NCBI GenBank assembly: GCA_905250885.1
Contig: CAJNOQ010002863.1
Coordinates: 1-22,325, forward strand
From: Didymodactylos carnosus
Lineage: Eukaryota; Rotifera; Eurotatoria; Philodinida; Philodinidae
Length of the DNA stretch: 22,325 bases
Reading direction: 5' to 3'
The notes beneath the pieces are model-generated. The model was given only the letters and a program-made list of their open reading frames with translations. It was not told where the DNA came from and did no database searches. Each line of letters opens with the position of its first letter. Position 1 is the stretch's first letter. The translations under genes were made by a program, and so were the position numbers. Positions 1 through 9,708 of this stretch are shown here, piece by piece.

Positions 1-1299
1 CTTAATTATTCTGCTAATTTTAATGAACAGAAATGCATTTATAATCAACCATCTTCATTCTATGCACAATACTCACTAAAAACACGCGTTTTTATTCCGC
101 TTTTTACATATGTAATTAATTATAATATTCTCGAAGACATTTTTCACTGGAACTAGACTAAAAGCCGATTTCTGGAGATCGGTACACGTCAAATTCTGTT
201 TATTCCGTGTAATTTGCACGAACTGATCATAATTACCCCATAAAAAATAGTAGAGTGATCATAATTACCCCAAAGCATATATATAGAAAAAACGACTATC
301 TCTTTTAATTTTCATAATTTCTCATTAATTAATTCAGGTCAAGTGCGAATGATGCGCAATTAACATGAGAAATAGAGCACAAAATTCTCTACATAATGAA
401 CTAATTTTTAATTTGTTTGCTTAAAATTCTTCGTTGAAACAAAGATCTTTAAGTTCATCTCAGAAATAGAGATACATTTAGAACGAAAAACATAATTTTA
501 AACGTCCTACATTCTTAAAAGTTTGTTCGAAATTGGGCAAATTTTGTTTTAGTGGAATACCATAGAGAAAGCAACGTCGGCAGTATGAACAGCTTTTCAG
601 ATTCCACTGTATTCACCCCTTGTGTTATACATTATGAACATGCATTCTCTTGTGTTCGCTGTGCATGTTCACATGTATTGATTTCGTTCACATACTACAG
701 TACAGTTCTTTCTTTGCCACAGAATATCTCATCCTTTATATTTTGCTTTTCTTGCTGTTCAATTCTCTTTCCCAGTCAATTTGACATTTTGGCAAATAAC
801 CTTGAACCAGCATTTTCTCTTTTAAATTTTATTTAGTCTGTTTTTTCGTTTCCTTTTTGTTTTCTATTTTATTTGTTTCTCTGATGTTCCTATTCATCGT
901 ACTCCTAAAGTTATTTTTCTCTGTAGCCATCGAAGACGCTTCAGAATTCCATCGCTTTTTACGTGGTTTTGTTTATTTACTAAATCACCTTTGTCCATGA
1001 AAGAGAAAAACGTGAAATTCTATCTAGGATTTAACGAGATTATAACAGCAATTTATACATAGTGCAGAATTTAAGAAAGTGAAAAAGCATATACAATAAA
1101 TATGTTACGAAATGGAAAGCACCTTATGTTGAGATTGAAGATTTCTCTGATTTTTTAATCACTTACTTCTTGTGCTAATGCGGCAGCGTTGTTTGCCATC
1201 ATATGATTCTATGTTTCTGTGCAGGTATTCTTGGTAATACCTGCAAAATTACTGATATGATGTCAAACAATGGTGTCGGATTAGCAGAAGTAAATTTAA
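1..1299. other. no gene recognised
   Basis: This AT-rich stretch has no coding region that I can support. The 94-codon open frame at 552-836 is rich in Ser, Phe and Cys, has no domain-like pattern and no convincing splice context, so I treat it as chance. The only structure noted is a short direct repeat at 224-272, listed separately. Confidence 0.5.
224..272. repeat. 17-bp direct repeat, two copies
   Basis: The 17-mer tgatcataattacccca occurs at 224-240 and again at 256-272, a 32-nt period. The copies are identical and separated by an A-rich 15-nt spacer. There is no flanking gene to suggest an operator, so the role is unknown. Confidence 0.85.
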
Positions 1300-2510
1300 A
1301 CGGAAGGATAATTTTGAACATATGAAGAAAAGATAACTCGCATATATAATGACGAATTAAGTAGATTCATTAGGTTTCCACCACCTCTACTCAGTATGTT
1401 TAATAATAAGGATCCGCTGTGTAGATCTACTCTGGCTCGATATCAGACAAACGAACGACTTTACTGATCAGAACAGTGTAGCTGCTATGAAGGCTCCTAA
1501 TCACGAGAAGGAGAGCAAAAGTTGTATTATCTCATCCATTTCAACTAGTCATATAGCTACCATTACTTCACAACCTTGCCAGCTGGTGGAATCTGCGCAC
1601 AGAACTAATGAATTTACGATAAATAATACTACTGATCTGGTATTGAATGCTCAATTTAATAATTTTTCTAATTTCATTATTTTATCGAATTCTCGAGCGA
1701 GATGAACTAATGTAGTTACGGCTACTACAGCGAACTCTCACCTAGTGTCGTCTGTTGGGGGATTAATTATTGACTGTAAACTCAAGTACATAATAATAAA
1801 TTATGCACAAGAGTATTCTGTGAAATGAACCGCGGACACTTGATGCTAGGCTGTAAACTGTGCATGGGTACAGACATGTCAATCAATGATCACTCAGACT
1901 AGTTTAACGGCGGTGCAAACGAATGAAGTGCTCGGGAAATATCGAACGGAATATAATCGCTTTTACCGCTTTCGAAACTATTTGGCTCTAAATAATATTT
2001 TTCCTATATTGTTACAATTTGACATCTCTCGTCAGACATTTGGAGCAAACGATTCAGACTTAAGAGACTGATGGAACAAGATTATTTTGAACCCAGAGGA
2101 GAACCTTTACGTTGTGAGGCGGAGTTTATTATGCATCAAACATTAGAATCATCTGAATCAAAAATCCTAGATATGACGGATAAACTACTCCGAATTTTTA
2201 AAAAGTACAATTCCTACAGATAGAAAGGGAGGAAGGTCTAAAATTACAGGTGGTGATAGCGAAATTCTTCGGAAGTTAGAGAAGTCGTTCGGTTGGAAGA
2301 ACGAGAAATCTACAACTATACATAATTCGCCAGATCGCTGTGGGATACGTCTCCGATGATGACTGTTTCAGTTAAACCCATTCATGACGAGGTAACAAAA
2401 AGACTGATAGAGTTCGATATACCCTCTTGTTCATTGGGAATGAATTAGTTTTCTTTCGACTCCGATAAAATGTTGTTTGTTCGATTGACGTCTGCTTCAT
2501 TTTATAGGTG
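1300..2510 (+). pseudogene. possible decayed coding region, unidentified
   Basis: Several open stretches in changing plus-strand frames follow one another. About 45 codons end near 1468 (with FPPPLLSMFNNKDPLC). An ATG frame at 1487-1705 gives 72 residues and one at about 1886-2071 gives 61. A stretch to 2221 contains EPRGEPLRCEAEF. The next frame runs to about 2357 and contains DRKGGRSKITGGDSEIL. A last one to about 2450 contains SVKPIHDEVTKRLIEFD. The basic GGRSKI segment is faintly like the linker between helix-turn-helix domains of Tc1-type transposases, but I see no catalytic DDE/D motif. Frames of this length also arise by chance in AT-rich DNA, so only the run of them in tandem is suggestive. 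No function is assigned. Confidence 0.22.
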
Positions 2511-2586
2511 ACCTTCTCTATTTGCCGGAATGACGTTCTCCCTAAGACTACTATTTATGTATGTATTTGTACGAAAAACACACAGT

Positions 2587-2960
2587 TCAATCAACAGCAA
2601 AAAACAGAAACTTTTTTCGCTTTTCAAATGTTGGTATATGTATAAAGATAACAGCTGTTGTATAGTAAATTTCAATGTTAGCTTCATTACCACATCTGAG
2701 AAATGTATTTTGTATTTCATGGTTAGATAGCCTATCATTATTTATCCAAATAATACCATCAATTCGTTCAGTTTGATCTGCGGTCATTGGTGCTAATTCA
2801 TCAGCTGAAAATTCATCGGAATGTAAAACCTCATTAAACTCTTGAAATTGTTTACCAAATATACCAACTGAATATCGATCATATAATTCTTCTCTTTTAA
2901 TTTTAAACTAATTTTGTTCTTCATTATATTGTGGACGACATTCAACTTTAAATTTACTTC
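2587..2960 (-). pseudogene. exon-like remnant of an unidentified acidic protein
   Basis: Reading the minus strand from 2960, an open frame of about 123 codons is interrupted only by one TAG (2910-2908); the last 107 codons before the TGA at 2589-2587 are uninterrupted. The product is protein-like and acidic in its middle, with stretches such as RYSVGIFGKQFQEFNEVL and DEFSADELAPMTADQ. A polypyrimidine tract ending in CTTAG sits just upstream (2974-2961), so 2960 may be the first base of an exon whose upstream part has been lost or displaced by the inverted-repeat element starting at 2978. The product carries no motif that I recognise. It could be a recently disabled gene or a fragment cut off by insertion of the neighbouring element. 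Confidence 0.42.
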
Positions 2961-2977
2961 CTAAGCAACAGCAAATA

Positions 2978-3887
2978 CTTAGGGCATACCAAAAGTTGGT
3001 AGGATGATACCTTAATACCTTATGATAAGCTTTAAGTAACTTGGTTTGATAGCGAAAAGAATGCTCTATTTTTCTACGCTATTTGATCATACTTCTACCA
3101 ATATCATAATAATAAATATTCGATAAGATCTGTTTCGTTTGCATACATGCTGGTTGTATTAATATTAATTGTAAAAAATACGAGTGAGTATTTTTTGAAT
3201 AATTTTTGTAAGAAACAAAATAGAGAACTGCGGTTTTCACCGTTGGAAAGAGGAGATGAAGACACATCGAATCGTATATTCCAGGATTTCCTGATTTGTT
3301 TTTTGTAAGGTTTTCTATTGACTTTTTTAAGAACAAACAAATCTGGTAAATTATTTACAGTGAATTTTGAATTATCAAGTATAAATTCAAACCATGAATC
3401 GAAGATCTACAAAATGCAAAAGGCTGAGATGAATAATATGTGTTCTAGTCGACCCTCTAGTACGATTTCCTAGCAAAATCTATAAAAACCACCACTATTT
3501 TTTGCTTTTTCGTTTTTTCATAAAAAAACTATTTTTGCAACAGAAAACTGAATAAAAAAAACATATGAATTCATATTATAAAAACCTATAATATACTGTT
3601 CGATGCGTCTTTATCTACTCTTTCCAGTAGTAAAAACCGCAGCTCTCTATCTTGTTTTTATCAAAAGTTATTCAAAAAATACTCATCAGTATTCATATAA
3701 CCAGCACGTATGCAAACGAAACAGATCTTATCGAATATTTATTATTATGAAATTAGTTGACGTATGGTCAAATAGCATAGAAAAATAGAACATTCTTTTC
3801 TCTATCAAACTTTATAGAAAGAAAATTACTTAAAGCTTATCATCAGGTATTAAGGTATCACCCTACGAACTTTTGGTATGCCCTAAG
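2978..3887. mobile_element. TA-flanked inverted-repeat (foldback/MITE-like) element
   Basis: The two ends are inverted copies: left CTTAGGGCATACCAAAAG at 2978 and its reverse complement ending at 3887. Both ends are flanked by TA (2976-2977 and 3888-3889), the target of IS630/Tc1/mariner transposons. The similarity extends inward for about 300 bp on each side (left arm about 2978-3282, right arm about 3588-3887, roughly 80% identical with small indels), leaving a spacer of about 300 bp. No transposase frame is apparent, so it would be non-autonomous. Short frames inside the two arms translate to similar peptides (for example LHLLFPTVKTAVLYF versus LYLLFPVVKTAALYL), but both arms share stop codons. 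Confidence 0.75.
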
Positions 3888-3889
3888 TA

Positions 3890-4425
3890 AAATAGTATCC
3901 AGTTCTTTAAGGTTTGATTGAACTGATGATTTCGATGATGATGTATGAGCATATGAATGCTGACAATGAAAAGCTATAATACAACATTAAGAATAAAATT
4001 CACAGGATTTTAATGCTTGTTTAATACATTATAAAGTGGAAATGTTTTATAATTAATTGATGATAAATTAAATTCATAATCAATAGAATCTAGAAAACAT
4101 GTACTTTTTGGTAGTGTAAAGAGTGAATTTCTAATTAAGTTTTCAGACGACTTCAATATCCCGCATCTTTTTCTTCATCAATTCTTTTACCTAGTGAAAA
4201 AATTATTAGATAAATTCCATAAATTAAAGGGCTAAATTTTAATTTTCTGACAGCGTTGGTCTGTTGACTCAGACCGGTCATATGAGTGAAAATTTTGGAC
4301 TGGAAAGCAGTATATCTGACCCAGAACCAAATTAAGCTTGATTTTTCGAAGTTTAATGTTTTTGAAATGCTTTAGCCTCCGTGACTATCGTTTTTGCTAA
4401 ATATCTAAGCTACGGCTGTTTCTAA
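3890..4425. other. no gene recognised
   Basis: AT-rich DNA with no supported gene. An open frame without a start codon runs across 4426-4614 just downstream. Its 62 codons are within what chance allows at this base composition. Confidence 0.45.
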
Positions 4426-4646
4426 CCCGAGAGCATTTCTGGTGCTTTCGATGAGCAAGTAAGACTTTGCTTCATAACTTTCTCATTTGGTTTGAATTTA
4501 TCCGAAATCAAGAGGACATTTGCAACCATTATCGAATTTCTGAACGAAATACGAGATGCGAAAACCACTTTCACTTTTTCGATCCAAACCGGTACGTCTC
4601 AGACCATCCCTTAGACCTTTTTCTTGCCATGTGTCTTGTATAACAG

Positions 4647-4886
4647 ATCAGTCGATTAAAACTGGATGCTGCTTACGGAAACAGACTTAGTTTTCATTTA
4701 AAAACTCAAGGCAAACGAGGAAATTGCAAAACAATTCCTATACCAAAAGTACCAAAAACTATCTTGGCAAAGGTAAGTGTTTTTGCTCTAGAATAGAAGT
4801 TTTATCGAAATTCTGTTTGCTCTTAGTTTTAGGATTCACGTGCTATTTTTTACCTATGTGACCTGATCGGAGCGTCCATTTCATGA
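4647..4886 (+). CDS. possible two-exon gene fragment, unidentified
   Basis: A stretch of 126 nt (4647-4772, exactly 42 codons) is bounded by a pyrimidine-rich acceptor ending TATAACAG and a donor GTAAGT. The peptide is basic and contains FHLKTQGKRGNCKT and PIPKVPKTILAK. An intron of 60 nt (4773-4832, ending TTAG) would join it in frame to a short terminal exon, 4833-4886, ending in TGA. A 54-nt intron ending at 4826 is an alternative, but it runs straight into a TAG. Intron sizes match those of the F-box gene in this window. No upstream exon joins in a clean phase: the GTACGT at 4592 would give an intron of 55 nt but the wrong frame. It may be a remnant or a chance arrangement. Confidence 0.22.
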
Positions 4887-4991
4887 AAAATCGAAGTTTT
4901 TTTATTTTTACATGCCAAGTTTCATTTACGTATTTGTTCCATGTATTAAATCATCAAAAAGTCAATAGCGAAACAAATAACACGTACTTAC

Positions 4992-5450
4992 GTCTTGGTG
5001 ACTTTACGCCTTGAGGTCTCCAAAACGATTTTGTTGTTGTTTATATTCAATAGTACTTTTGATTTCTGAATCAATAGAAAGATCAGGAAATAATATTTTG
5101 ATTACCTTTTTGATTTATGCAGCTGTTAACCCATTATCTGTCAATGAATGCAGTAAGTAAAAGAAATAAAAGAAAAATTGTTGAAACTCACTTTCCATAT
5201 GATATCATTCTTTCCATCACCATTGATAAAAACATCATGAATCTCCATATCTATATTATATAATTTATTAAATGTGCAAAAGTTGTTTTTGAAAAAATTT
5301 GTTAAAAACTCGACTTACGTTGTTCTGAAGCTGAGCCGTTGTGAATTGGTTCTCTGCATCGTGGCGAACTGCGTTCTGCAGGTGGCCCATTGTGCATTGG
5401 ATCTCTGCATCGTGGTGAATTTCGTGCTGCAGCCATTCTATTATAATCAT
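4992..5450 (-). pseudogene. decayed multi-exon gene with 17-residue tandem repeats
   Basis: On the minus strand an ATG at 5450 opens a 44-codon exon ending at a GTAAGT donor (5318). It contains two 17-residue repeats, HHDAEIQCTMGHLQN and RHDAENQFTTAQLQN. A second exon-like piece (about 5248-5196) reads IHDVFINGDGKNDIIWK before a GTGAGT donor. A third (about 5137-4992) reads NGLTAA, a TAA, then KILFPDLSIDSEIKS, a second TAA after GDLKA, and a GTAAGT donor at 4991. The order, strand and splice signals argue for one gene. The two stops and a phase mismatch between pieces two and three argue that it is broken. The NGDGKNDI segment resembles the calcium loop of FG-GAP/VCBS-type repeats, but one short match is not enough for a call. 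A 599-bp element (5456-6054) is inserted 5 bp upstream of the ATG. Confidence 0.32.
5322..5434. repeat. 51-bp tandem repeat, 2.2 copies
   Basis: Unit 1 is 5322-5372, unit 2 is 5373-5423, and a partial third unit is 5424-5434. The two full units agree at about 80% of positions. The 51-nt period is a multiple of three, and on the minus strand each unit encodes a 17-residue repeat (HDAEN/IQ...LQN). This supports a coding origin on that strand. Confidence 0.8.
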
Positions 5451-5455
5451 CTACA

Positions 5456-6054
5456 CACAGTGGGCAACCACGCGGACTTTAGGGAAAAAAACGAAAGTAA
5501 ACTTTTACAAAATTTGAATAGCAGGCCATATGCGTTAACATACTCTCGATTTAACTGCCATAGGAAGTTTTTTTCTAAGTGCCGTCTTAAGTAAGAAAAC
5601 CTTTATGCAAGTTTTCCTTTAAAATCAGACCTATGAATATAGAAATATTGTTTCTCCCGAAGCCGAATATGATAACCTCAAAAGATTATACATAGTTCGA
5701 AACTAGACCTGTCACTCTGTCTGTCTATTCGTAAAAATAATTTTTTCCTAGTACGTTTTGGAACCGCGAAAATATTTGTTTTTCCTTCGCTACGTGTTTT
5801 CTGAAAACGTGTGTCCAGTAAAGTGAGGTTCCATTTTTGGCTTTGTAACGGTGTGATTTACAAAGTTCGAAATCACTTTTAGTTAGGTTTTCCAAAAATT
5901 AGATCTCTGGAAAATCCTGGTAAAAACATCTTTGATCTTGCAAATCACACCTATCGAAAAAGCGCATACGAAAACCTATAGATATAGTGTTTAGAGGCTT
6001 TCGTATCACTTCTATGACACATGTCCACGTGTCTGATCAAAATTGCCCACTGTG
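5456..6054. mobile_element. 599-bp MITE with 12-bp terminal inverted repeats
   Basis: CACAGTGGGCAA at 5456-5467 is matched by its exact reverse complement TTGCCCACTGTG at 6043-6054. The five bases CTACA occur directly outside both ends (5451-5455 and 6055-6059), a clean 5-bp target site duplication. Just inside the repeats, ACGCGGAC and the complement of ACGTGGAC extend the symmetry weakly. No transposase frame is present, so this is a non-autonomous DNA transposon. The CAGTGGGCAA-like end resembles hAT termini, but hAT elements make 8-bp duplications, so I do not assign a superfamily. On the minus strand the duplicated CTACA supplies the TGTAG just before the ATG at 5450. Confidence 0.8.
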
Positions 6055-6059
6055 CTACA

Positions 6060-6596
6060 CGACTTTCTCTAATTGATTTACGTCTCTAATCGCTCGCACT
6101 TAAGAGATATCCCATCGGTTAAAAACAATAGTGTGTTTTTTTTATAAAAATTCAAAAAAAGTCAATGCTTGATAAGAAAATAGAGTAAAAGTATTTCTTC
6201 CATGCTCTATGTCAATACATCATTCTCTTTTTATTTTTTTTCTGCGCTGGATTACTGATGATGACTTACTTTATTTTCTTTTACGTTCTCGGTTCGTGCA
6301 AGCATGTTTGTTGCAGTAAGGAAAAAAATGTCTTTGAGGCATAAGCAGAAGAAAAAGATTTTTTTTAACAGAATTTTGTAGGCTCTCAACAACACAAGGT
6401 GTCGGAGCGTGGAGAATAATTGAGATATGCAAATATAATTTGAAAATTCTCTGAACGAGGAATTGTATTAAAGTTAACCAAAAATTAAATTATAAATTAA
6501 ACAACTAATTGAGTTGGTGAATAGAATATATCCACTACAATGTTTCATCATTATTATGAGGCATTTCAGTTATATTTAATTGATTAGAAATACGAT
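6060..6596. other. 3' flank of the F-box gene, nothing recognised
   Basis: AT-rich non-coding DNA between the MITE and the stop codon of the minus-strand F-box gene. It should hold that gene's 3' UTR. No AATAAA lies within the first 250 nt downstream of the stop. The first minus-strand AATAAA candidate is near 6230. Confidence 0.5.
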
Positions 6597-8288
6597 TCAC
6601 TCAATGTCAGCATCATCATCGTCTTCAGTGATGAGATTTTTAACTCTGGGGAAAAAATGATGAAATTCTGCGTCTATCAATGGCTTTGCTTCATGATGAA
6701 AATCGCTTATCTTCAGTTGTTCGATATTAGCAAATAAAGTTTTGACCAAATCATCTTTATGTGCAAGCGTTAATATATCACGCAGAATTGATTGTTCAAT
6801 ATCCAGTTCTAGACAAATCAAGTTTGGAAAAAGAGAAAGAAGACGACGAAATGTCTTATAATTATCATATTGTGACCATGTGAAGTGACAGAATTGAGTG
6901 ACAGACGGTATTTGTAAAGTAGTATCGAAAAGAAGATCTTCATTCACGGAAGAAACACTTGTATCTTCTTCACTTTCATCTAATGGATGTTTGATCCAAT
7001 TTGTTAATTCAAGTGTTTTAACATTTGGAAATGCTTTTTGAATGAACTGAAATGTTTCCATAGTTAATGATGTTGTAGTAGTGAGTGAGAGGGAACGAAC
7101 ATGTTTAAAAGAAAGAGAAACTGGTCGATTTGAGACACATGATGAAACAAATTCGTTTGAAAGATGATGAAACTGAAAACACGAAAAAGTAATGGTTATA
7201 ATTTATATTCAATCAAAATAATCTCTTACTTGATCACATTTATATGGTAAGGTGAAAATCGTATGCTGATGAGCATGTCTATCATTCCAATACACTATAG
7301 GATTGAACTTTTGCCAAGTGAAACTCTGGAATGTTTTGATGTCTAATGGATCAGAATCTGCTACAGTGGAATGGATGATTAAATCAAGTGATGATAAACG
7401 AGGCATTTTGTCCAATAGTCCCTGTTCCAGTCCTTTACCATCCACTGTAAGAAACATTAAATCGATGTTTAACGAGAGACATTCGATAGTCGAGCCAAAA
7501 TTAGTGAAGAAACTTTTCATATGATCAAAATACTTAATCCAGCCGGTAAAAGTAACAGAATGAAGTGAACGACATGGTTTTATTTCACTAGTCTCGGGTG
7601 GTAATTGAACAATGCAGTCTTGACTTCGAATTTTGACCTAAGATAACGAAAAAAACGATATATAAAAAATAGAAATGATAAATGACTGAATTCCATTAAC
7701 CTTCAATTCCTGAATACCAGTTAAATGTTCAACGAGTATAAATAGTGGATGCATTCCTTCAAGTTCAATTGAAAGATGTGTTAATTGAGTGCAAATGTCA
7801 ATATCATTAATATAAAGCGTACAGTTATTTATAGCAAGATGTTGAAGTTGAGAATCGGATTGAAATAAGTGACTTGCTAGATCTCCATCTTCATCCGAAT
7901 ATGGACACGTCATAAAAAACATTTTTAAATGTCGTCGAAGTTGACCTAGTACTGTTTTTCCTGTATCATCAATAGGACCCCAGTTAATTACTTCTACAGA
8001 TTGAATGTTAGTTGATAATAAATATTCAGATATGAAGACAAGATACTTCATTTGTAGACGAAGTGCAATAATATTGTGTTTGTTTAATATATCTGGTAGA
8101 TAAGTTTGAATCCATGTATCAGATTCTTGAGAAACATCAAGTTGTGATATAAAAGGTTGAATGAGCGCTTGAAGCCGGTGCGATTGTAGATCGGAAAATG
8201 CTTTTATAAGATCGATTGAGCTCAAGTATTGAAAAATAAATGGAAAAAGCTCATTTGGTAAATCCAGCAACACTGATTTTGATGCCAT
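6597..8288 (-). CDS. F-box / leucine-rich protein, bdelloid family
   Basis: Three exons: 8288-7701 (196 codons), 7637-7230 (136 codons) and 7172-6597 (191 codons plus TGA). Both introns are short (63 and 57 nt), GT-AG and phase 0, and they join into one open frame of 523 residues. I start at the ATG at 8288; the open frame extends 9 nt upstream only to a TTG. Residues about 7-46 are an F-box (LDLPNELFPFIFQYL, then DLIKAFSDL). The rest has irregular leucine-rich segments such as MPRLSSLDL, VKTLELTNW and FPNLICLELDI, and an acidic tail (EDDDDADIE). By family knowledge, F-box proteins bind Skp1 in SCF ubiquitin ligases and present substrates through the leucine-rich part. The substrate here cannot be told. 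This is the only clearly intact gene of the window. The gene family is very large in bdelloids. Confidence 0.9.
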
Positions 8289-8892
8289 CGAAAACAAAAA
8301 TACTGCTTTTATTTCACAGAGTAACGACGCATTAAGAATTTTTTTCGTTTCATTCTATCAGAACACATGTTTAAAAAACAGTCAGAACGTAAAAGTAAAT
8401 AAACATGCGAATGAATATTACAATACTGTGAAACTATTTGACCATAATATAATTGCACTTAGAAACACAAACACACTCTGTAACATTCTCTAAGGACAAA
8501 ATAATAATTATATTAACATCAATACATTATTAATGTAATATTTAATTATTTAATCATTATTTAATCATTATTTAATCACTTAATTTAATAACATATTTAA
8601 TAATATGATTAATTTATGATTAAATTATGGAAATGTTATGAATCATTCCTTATATAATTATTTGATTTGCTCTAATATTAAATAGTATTTTACAAAAACA
8701 AATACTAATATCTACACTTAAATTTAGCATTATACAAAAAAGATTAAGATAATTAGCAAGAAATGGATCAAGTCTTACGACAAATTTGTCTATAAGAACA
8801 TTCTTAAAAGAGAATAATAAAATTACTTTAAAAAATGGACATATATATTACTGTACTATATTTTGAAACTTGATATTCTTCTAGATATCAAA
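8289..8892. other. 5' flank of F-box gene and AT-rich spacer
   Basis: Non-coding. It must contain the promoter of the minus-strand F-box gene, but I see no distinct TATA box at a convincing distance. An 11-bp unit close to atttaatcatt repeats about four times at 8537-8580 inside an extremely AT-rich tract of about 160 bp. Confidence 0.6.
8537..8580. repeat. AT-rich 11-bp tandem repeat
   Basis: The unit atttaatcatt is present in about four successive copies, the outer ones imperfect. It lies in simple AT-rich sequence and shows no link to a gene. Confidence 0.8.
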
Positions 8893-9069
8893 TTAAAATG
8901 ATAAATTTGTTAGCGGCTTCTTCATTGCGGCTTGTCTACGTAATGCGACACTTCGATGATTAAGTTTTTGGAAATATTTTGTAATAGTAGGACCGATCTC
9001 AATACATTTCTTGATGTAGTTTTTCACGCTGATTACGAAACTAGTATTAGCTTTCATAAAAAAATGCAT
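8893..9069 (-). CDS. possible small ORF, basic, unidentified
   Basis: An open frame of 58 codons begins at ATG 9069 (a second in-frame ATG lies at 9057) and ends at TAA 8895-8893. The C-terminal half is strongly basic, with KYFQKLNHRSVALRRQAAMK. It looks more protein-like than neighbouring chance frames. It has no recognisable domain and an in-frame stop directly upstream. It might be the tail of a lost gene or a chance frame. Confidence 0.25.
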   Translation of the reverse strand: MHFFMKANTSFVISVKNYIKKCIEIGPTITKYFQKLNHRSVALRRQAAMKKPLTNLSF

Positions 9070-9708
9070 TTAGACCGTCAAAATCCTGTTTGAAGCGTTT
9101 GAAAAATCGTATTTTGCGTTTCCTGACCAAGAAACTTTTATAGAAAAGGTTGAACAACACTTCATTCGATGCAAAATTCAATTCTCTACAAACTGGCATA
9201 ATTATTTTCTAACTTGGGCGCTAAGAACGAATTGTATAGTGTTGTACAGTTTCTGAAGCTGAAACTGACTTTAGAAACTTGACTCTCACGTAGGACGATC
9301 CAGACTTTTCGATTGTTTTTAATCAAGGGGGGAAGTTTCTTTGGCGGACAGTCTTTTTAAAAAGTCAGCGGACAGTTTTTTCCTAAATAAGTGAAACAGT
9401 CATTAGTCGAAAAGAATTTTTGTTACTCCGTATCAGAATTTATATTTTTAATGAAAACAATATTTAATATTCGTTCAAGTCATTCTCTAGAAACAACGAT
9501 ATATTTCGTTCTTGACTTGACCAGGGTAAGAAATAAAATCTTTTATAACAAAATTAGTAGCTTCTGGGGTTAATGGAAGTTGTAAACTCGAAGCTTTGAT
9601 TTGATCGGATAGGGGGTTATTTATTTCTTGAGTTTGTGCTGGTGCTGGTGCTGGTGACATTTTAGACAGTGCAAAACGTTTGCACTCGAATAAGGTGTTT
9701 GTTACTGG
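9070..9708. other. no gene recognised; small repeats
   Basis: No supported coding region. A GTGCTG hexanucleotide repeats 3.5 times at 9636-9656. The phrase gcggacagt occurs twice near 9353 and 9368. Two internal plus-strand frames here lack protein-like patterns. Confidence 0.5.

Noticed and set aside
552..836. 94-codon plus-strand open frame
   Set aside because: No domain-like pattern and Ser/Phe/Cys-rich composition; stop-free runs of this size are expected a few times by chance in 22 kb of such AT-rich DNA.
2502..2738. Three overlapping frames on both strands at 2502-2787
   Set aside because: Only the minus-strand frame ending at 2587 continues upstream into a longer protein-like sequence; the other two are shadows.
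3079..3788. Frames in both arms of the 2978-3887 element as genes
   Set aside because: They lie inside inverted-repeat arms, share stop codons, and run across the arm boundaries without splice or domain support.
4258..4609. Possible inverted-repeat element with ggtctg...cagacc ends
   Set aside because: Matching words are short, out of register, and without a target duplication.
5274..5594. 106-codon plus-strand frame over the 51-bp repeat
   Set aside because: The Cys/Leu/Val-rich peptide is the antisense of the repeat; splice signals and peptide quality favour the minus strand, and the frame runs through the MITE boundary.
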